50,200 nucleotides of DNA from JAXMAF01 sp046350555. GTDB taxonomy: Bacteria; Planctomycetota; Phycisphaerae; Phycisphaerales; SM1A02. Numbering within the stretch: position 1 is the stretch's first letter; each line of letters opens with the position of its first letter. Under the pieces are notes generated by a model that was not told the DNA's origin, searched no databases, and was given only the letters and a program-made list of their open reading frames with translations. The stretch spans positions 1 to 50,200 of the forward strand of contig JAXMAF010000033.1 in assembly GCA_046350555.1 (NCBI GenBank). The letters are read 5' to 3'. The translations under genes and the position numbers were made by a program. Positions 47,899 through 50,200 of this stretch are shown piece after piece.

Positions 47899-48534
47899 TT
47901 ACTCGCCGCCTTCATCCTCCGGCGCTGGTCCGCTCACCCGGAACTCCCCGGCGAACCAGCGGCCGAGATCGGCCATTCGGCAGCGCTGCGAGCAGAAGGG
48001 CGCGGTGGGCGAGGCGAGATCCAGCGATCGCCCGCACGTGCGGCAGGCGGTGCCGTGCAGCGCGCGTCGCCAGGCGTGCACCAGCGCCGCATCGCCCTCG
48101 ACCGTGATCGTGCGCTCGGTGGGCGAGCCGTGGTCGATCCGCACGAAGACCGCTTCGTCGGACAGCGCCGCCCCGAGGCGCTCCGGCCACTCGACGGCGA
48201 TCACGAGGTCCGAGCGCTCGCGAAGCTCGTCCCAGCCGATCGACGAGAGGTCGTCCTCGCCGCCGAGCCGCCACGCGTCGATGTGAACGAGGTCGAGACG
48301 CCGCCCGAGGTGGTCGTGCCGGATCACAAACGTCGGACTGGAGATGTCGTCGACCTCGACGCCAAGGCCGGCGGCCAGGCCCTTCACGAATCGCGTCTTG
48401 CCGGCCCCGAGCTCGCCGGAAAGTGCGACGACCTCGCCCCCGACGAGCAGCCGGCCCAACGCCGCGGCGACCGCGATCGTGTGCGCTTCGTCGCGTGTGG
48501 TGATCGTCTCGGAGGCGGTGCGTCGATCGTTCAT
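47899..48534 (-). CDS. tsaE: TsaE-type ATPase fused to a YacG-like zinc finger
   Basis: Residues 1-150 are TsaE, the ATPase partner of TsaBD in N6-threonylcarbamoyladenosine (t6A) tRNA modification: TITTRDEAHTIAVAAALG, LSGELGAGKTRFVKGLA (Walker A), SSPTFVIRHDH, LVHIDAWRL (Walker B-like HxDxxR/W) and VIAVEWPERLG (xxEWxE). Residues ~165-211 read CRTCGRSLDLASPTAPFCSQRCRMADLGRWFAGEFRVSG, matching the YacG gyrase-inhibitor zinc finger (CxxC…FCSxRCRxxDLxxW). The two modules are in one clean open frame of 211 residues, so the fusion is not an indel artefact. The gene lies downstream of thiL on the same strand. Confidence 0.88.
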   Translation of the reverse strand: MNDRRTASETITTRDEAHTIAVAAALGRLLVGGEVVALSGELGAGKTRFVKGLAAGLGVEVDDISSPTFVIRHDHLGRRLDLVHIDAWRLGGEDDLSSIGWDELRERSDLVIAVEWPERLGAALSDEAVFVRIDHGSPTERTITVEGDAALVHAWRRALHGTACRTCGRSLDLASPTAPFCSQRCRMADLGRWFAGEFRVSGPAPEDEGGE

Positions 48535-48540
48535 GTGGCG

Positions 48541-48673
48541 TGCGGATCCGCGGTCCCTCGGGGCGTCAGACGCGTCCCAGTTGATTCTCTCGCCCCACCC
48601 AACCGAATTCCGCCGTGAGACACCGCTGTGGACAGGGGGTCGAATGCCTGGAGGTCTGCTGGAATCCGCATCA
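48541..48673 (-). repeat. Dispersed REP-like element, copy B, beginning at the thiL stop codon
   Basis: On the minus strand this copy starts with the TGA of thiL and reads tgatgcggattccagcag, the counterpart of copy A after speA. It ends with ggatccgca, complementary to its own start tgcggattcc apart from one missing base, so both copies have closing inverted repeats. The two copies lie about 15.5 kb apart in opposite orientation. Confidence 0.75.
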
Positions 48674-49618
48674 ATGTTCCCACCCGATCGTCGAGCCGTC
48701 GAACGAGCGTCCCTCGGCGAAGACCTCCACCGCCGCCGGGCCTGCGCCGCCGAAGTCCTTCGAGGCGGCGTCGTCCACCACGGTTCCGACGATCGTGATC
48801 GGCACGCCCTTGACCGATCGCGGCACCGGCCCTTCGGCCGTGAAGGCGAGTTCGTAGTCCTCGCCGTCGCCGATGGCCCGACGCCAATGGCAGGCGCGTC
48901 GACATGGCAGCCGCGACGCGTCGATGCGCAGCCGCACCCGCGAGAGCGCCGCGATGTGCCCGAGATCGCGACCGAGCCCGTCCGAGAGATCGATCATCGC
49001 ATGCAGCCGCGGCCCGAGCATGCGGGCGAGCTCGATCGCCTCCTCGACGCGCGGAACGAAGCTCAGGTGGTGGCCGAATCCGTCGTCGTCCAGCGTCGCG
49101 CCCAGTTCGCCCGTGACGCAGACGACGTCGCCCGGACGGGCGCCATCGCGGCGGATGGCGCGCGGCACGCCGGATGGAAGCGTCGCCAGCACGGTCACCG
49201 CGCAGACGAGCGCGTCGTCCCGCCGAGGAAGCGTGCCCGTGTCGCCGCCGATCAGCGGGCATCCGAACGCCTCCGCGCTGGCTCGCACCGCCTCGAAGAG
49301 CGTGGCCGCGTCCTCCTCGGGGAATCCCATCGGCAGCGCAACCGCGGCGACGCACGACAATGGCTGCGCCGCCATGGCGGCGATGTCGCTGATGTTGCGC
49401 GCCACGGCCTTGCGCCCGACCAGCGCCCAAGGCGTGCCGGCACGGAAGTGGCGGCCGGCGATCACCTGATCGACCGCGATCAACAGCGCGCCTTCCGCAA
49501 GCTCGCGCAACGACATCGCAGCCATGTCGTCGCCCGGCGGAATCGAGACGTCGACGCGCGCCGTGCGCAGTCGGTCGTTGGCCGCAAAGATCCGTTCAAG
49601 CAACCTGAATTCGGACAC
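48671..49618 (-). CDS. thiL: Thiamine-monophosphate kinase
   Basis: ThiL phosphorylates thiamine monophosphate to thiamine diphosphate. The 315-residue product starts at GTG 49618 (VSEFRLLERIFA). It shows VSIPPGDDMAAMS (the GDD metal site), LIAVDQVIAGRHF, VGRKAVARNISDIAAMAAQPLSCVAAVALP, LIGGDTG, GDVVCVTGELG, AMIDLSDGLGRDLGHIA and IGDGEDYELAFTA (GEDYELL-like loop). All are diagnostic of the AIR-synthase-fold ThiL family. TACCAT on the minus strand (49630-49625) ends six bases before the GTG with no Shine-Dalgarno, a leaderless signature. The stop codon is the first codon of the dispersed element. Confidence 0.95.
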   Translation of the reverse strand: MSEFRLLERIFAANDRLRTARVDVSIPPGDDMAAMSLRELAEGALLIAVDQVIAGRHFRAGTPWALVGRKAVARNISDIAAMAAQPLSCVAAVALPMGFPEEDAATLFEAVRASAEAFGCPLIGGDTGTLPRRDDALVCAVTVLATLPSGVPRAIRRDGARPGDVVCVTGELGATLDDDGFGHHLSFVPRVEEAIELARMLGPRLHAMIDLSDGLGRDLGHIAALSRVRLRIDASRLPCRRACHWRRAIGDGEDYELAFTAEGPVPRSVKGVPITIVGTVVDDAASKDFGGAGPAAVEVFAEGRSFDGSTIGWEH

Positions 49619-49624
49619 GACGCG

Positions 49625-49630
49625 ATGGTA
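49625..49630 (-). promoter_or_regulatory. -10 box giving a probable leaderless thiL transcript
   Basis: taccat on the minus strand ends six bases before the GTG start of thiL. Confidence 0.45.
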
Positions 49631-49677
49631 TGAAGCCACGGTGTCGCGCGGAGAGACCCTTGTCGCCAAAGGCCGCC

Positions 49678-49785
49678 GCCTTCGTGGCAAGTCCCTTCCG
49701 CGTCCCTCTGCGGCCCTCCGCGGCAAATCCCCTCCGCGCCGATCCGCGGCCCTCCGCGGCGAATTCTCTCCGCGCTCATCCGCGG
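49678..49785. repeat. Three tandem 36-bp imperfect repeats
   Basis: Units start at 49678, 49714 and 49750. Units 2 and 3 share ccctccgcgg, the middle ctccgcg and the closing atccgcgg; unit 1 is more diverged. The array fills the thiL-waaA interval, and unit 3 contains the stop and last codons of waaA. Confidence 0.75.
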
Positions 49786-50200
49786 CAACGCCTCGCCCGA
49801 TCCATCAACAGTCCCCGCAGCATCGCCGCCGTGCGCTCCGTGGCCCCTTGCCGCTCTCGAATCACCGCCCGACCGCGCGCCGCCATCGCCGCCCGTTCGC
49901 CACGCGCGTCGAGCACGCGGCGGAGCGTCGTCGCGAGCGTCGCGGCGTCCGCGCGGACGAGCCCGTCGCCGGCTTCGAGCGCGGCCACGGCGTCGGAGAA
50001 GTTGTCCACGTGCGGACCGACGATCGTCGCCTTGCCGAGTCCGACCGGTTCGATCATGTCCGATCCGCCCAACGGCACGAAGGTGCGCCCCACCACGACG
50101 ACATCGGCCAGCGCGTACGCGGCGCGAAGCTCGCCGATCGTGTCGAGCAGGAAGCGCCCGGCCGGATTCGCCGGGCGCACCACGGTGCGCCCCTCGGGTG
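49776..50200 (-). CDS. waaA: 3-deoxy-D-manno-octulosonic acid (Kdo) transferase, 5' part cut by the window edge
   Basis: WaaA adds Kdo to lipid A at the inner membrane. The visible 140 residues are the C-terminal GT-B half: FLLDTIGELRAAYALADVVVVGRTFVPLGGSDMIEPVGLGKATIVGPHVDNFSDAVAAL, which matches the donor-binding signature (D-T-x-G-E-L…G-G-x-N/D-x-x-E-P-x-x-x-G-K-x-x-x-x-G-P-x-x-x-N-F). The end is MLRGLLMDRARRCRG, encoded inside a 36-bp tandem repeat, so the final residues may vary. The N-terminal acceptor domain lies beyond 50200. Together with gmhA it indicates an LPS-type outer membrane. Confidence 0.93.
   Translation of the reverse strand, partial: PEGRTVVRPANPAGRFLLDTIGELRAAYALADVVVVGRTFVPLGGSDMIEPVGLGKATIVGPHVDNFSDAVAALEAGDGLVRADAATLATTLRRVLDARGERAAMAARGRAVIRERQGATERTAAMLRGLLMDRARRCRG

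Noticed and set aside
49678..49785. CRISPR-like array of 36-base repeats
   Set aside because: The repeats abut each other with no unique spacers and are imperfect, so this is a simple tandem repeat.

Overview
This 50.2-kb, very GC-rich window looks like a chromosomal segment from a planctomycete, most likely of the Phycisphaerae type. The sequence evidence is: three secreted proteins ending in paired dockerin-like tails of the form D-x-N-x-D-G…GADLGxLLxxWG; a DUF1559-like prepilin; a CxxCGYDxR…CPECG zinc-ribbon tail; MauE/thioredoxin-like proteins; and lipopolysaccharide genes (gmhA, waaA). There is no phage, CRISPR or complete insertion sequence. The genus assignment is inference.

Layout. 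1-6.4 kb (minus): secA (cut by the left edge), two MauE/thioredoxin-like membrane proteins and a YmdB-type phosphoesterase. 6.7-9.4 kb (plus): an unknown gene, gmhA, and a zinc-ribbon membrane protein whose 5' part lies in a ~675-bp tandem duplication. 9.6-16.7 kb: a secreted repeat protein, an FG-GAP-repeat protein with a strong terminator, two lipoproteins and a DUF1579-like protein. 16.7-25.1 kb (minus): a dockerin-tailed surface protein and prepilin behind a cobalamin riboswitch, an unidentified broken gene, moeA, moaD, and a fused hydantoinase/5-oxoprolinase. 25.9-33.1 kb: a HEAT-like secreted protein, two acetyltransferases, tRNA-Thr(CGT), a TPR protein and speA. 33.2-37.9 kb: small genes, rpmA, a 166-bp TA-flanked MITE, obgE, and an OmpA-like lipoprotein. 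38.1-46.9 kb (plus): amidohydrolase, typA, lysC, a large secreted zincin-like protein and a Fur-family regulator. 46.9-50.2 kb (minus): a Tat-exported TIM-barrel protein, a TsaE-YacG fusion, thiL and waaA (cut by the right edge).

How the genes connect. The housekeeping genes cover protein export (SecA), translation and ribosome assembly (L27, ObgE, TypA/BipA, TsaE), amino acid and polyamine synthesis (LysC, SpeA), cofactors (MoeA, MoaD, ThiL) and the outer membrane (GmhA, WaaA, OmpA-like). The rest is a cell-surface/periplasm programme. The most interesting items are the riboswitch-surface protein-prepilin arrangement, a dispersed repeat that starts exactly at the stop codons of speA and thiL, the MITE between rpmA and obgE, a zincin-like protein lacking the catalytic Glu, and several genes with a -10 box 6-8 bases before the start codon (leaderless signature).

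Quality caveat. Many genes carry single-base frameshifts concentrated at 1.4-3.1, 4.4-8.5 and 20.7-23.6 kb, with isolated ones near 17.8, 39.0-39.2, 41.18 and 45.5-45.6 kb. Reading continues in a neighbouring frame with family motifs intact, so these look more like uncorrected indel errors than gene decay. Coordinates of affected genes span all the fragments.
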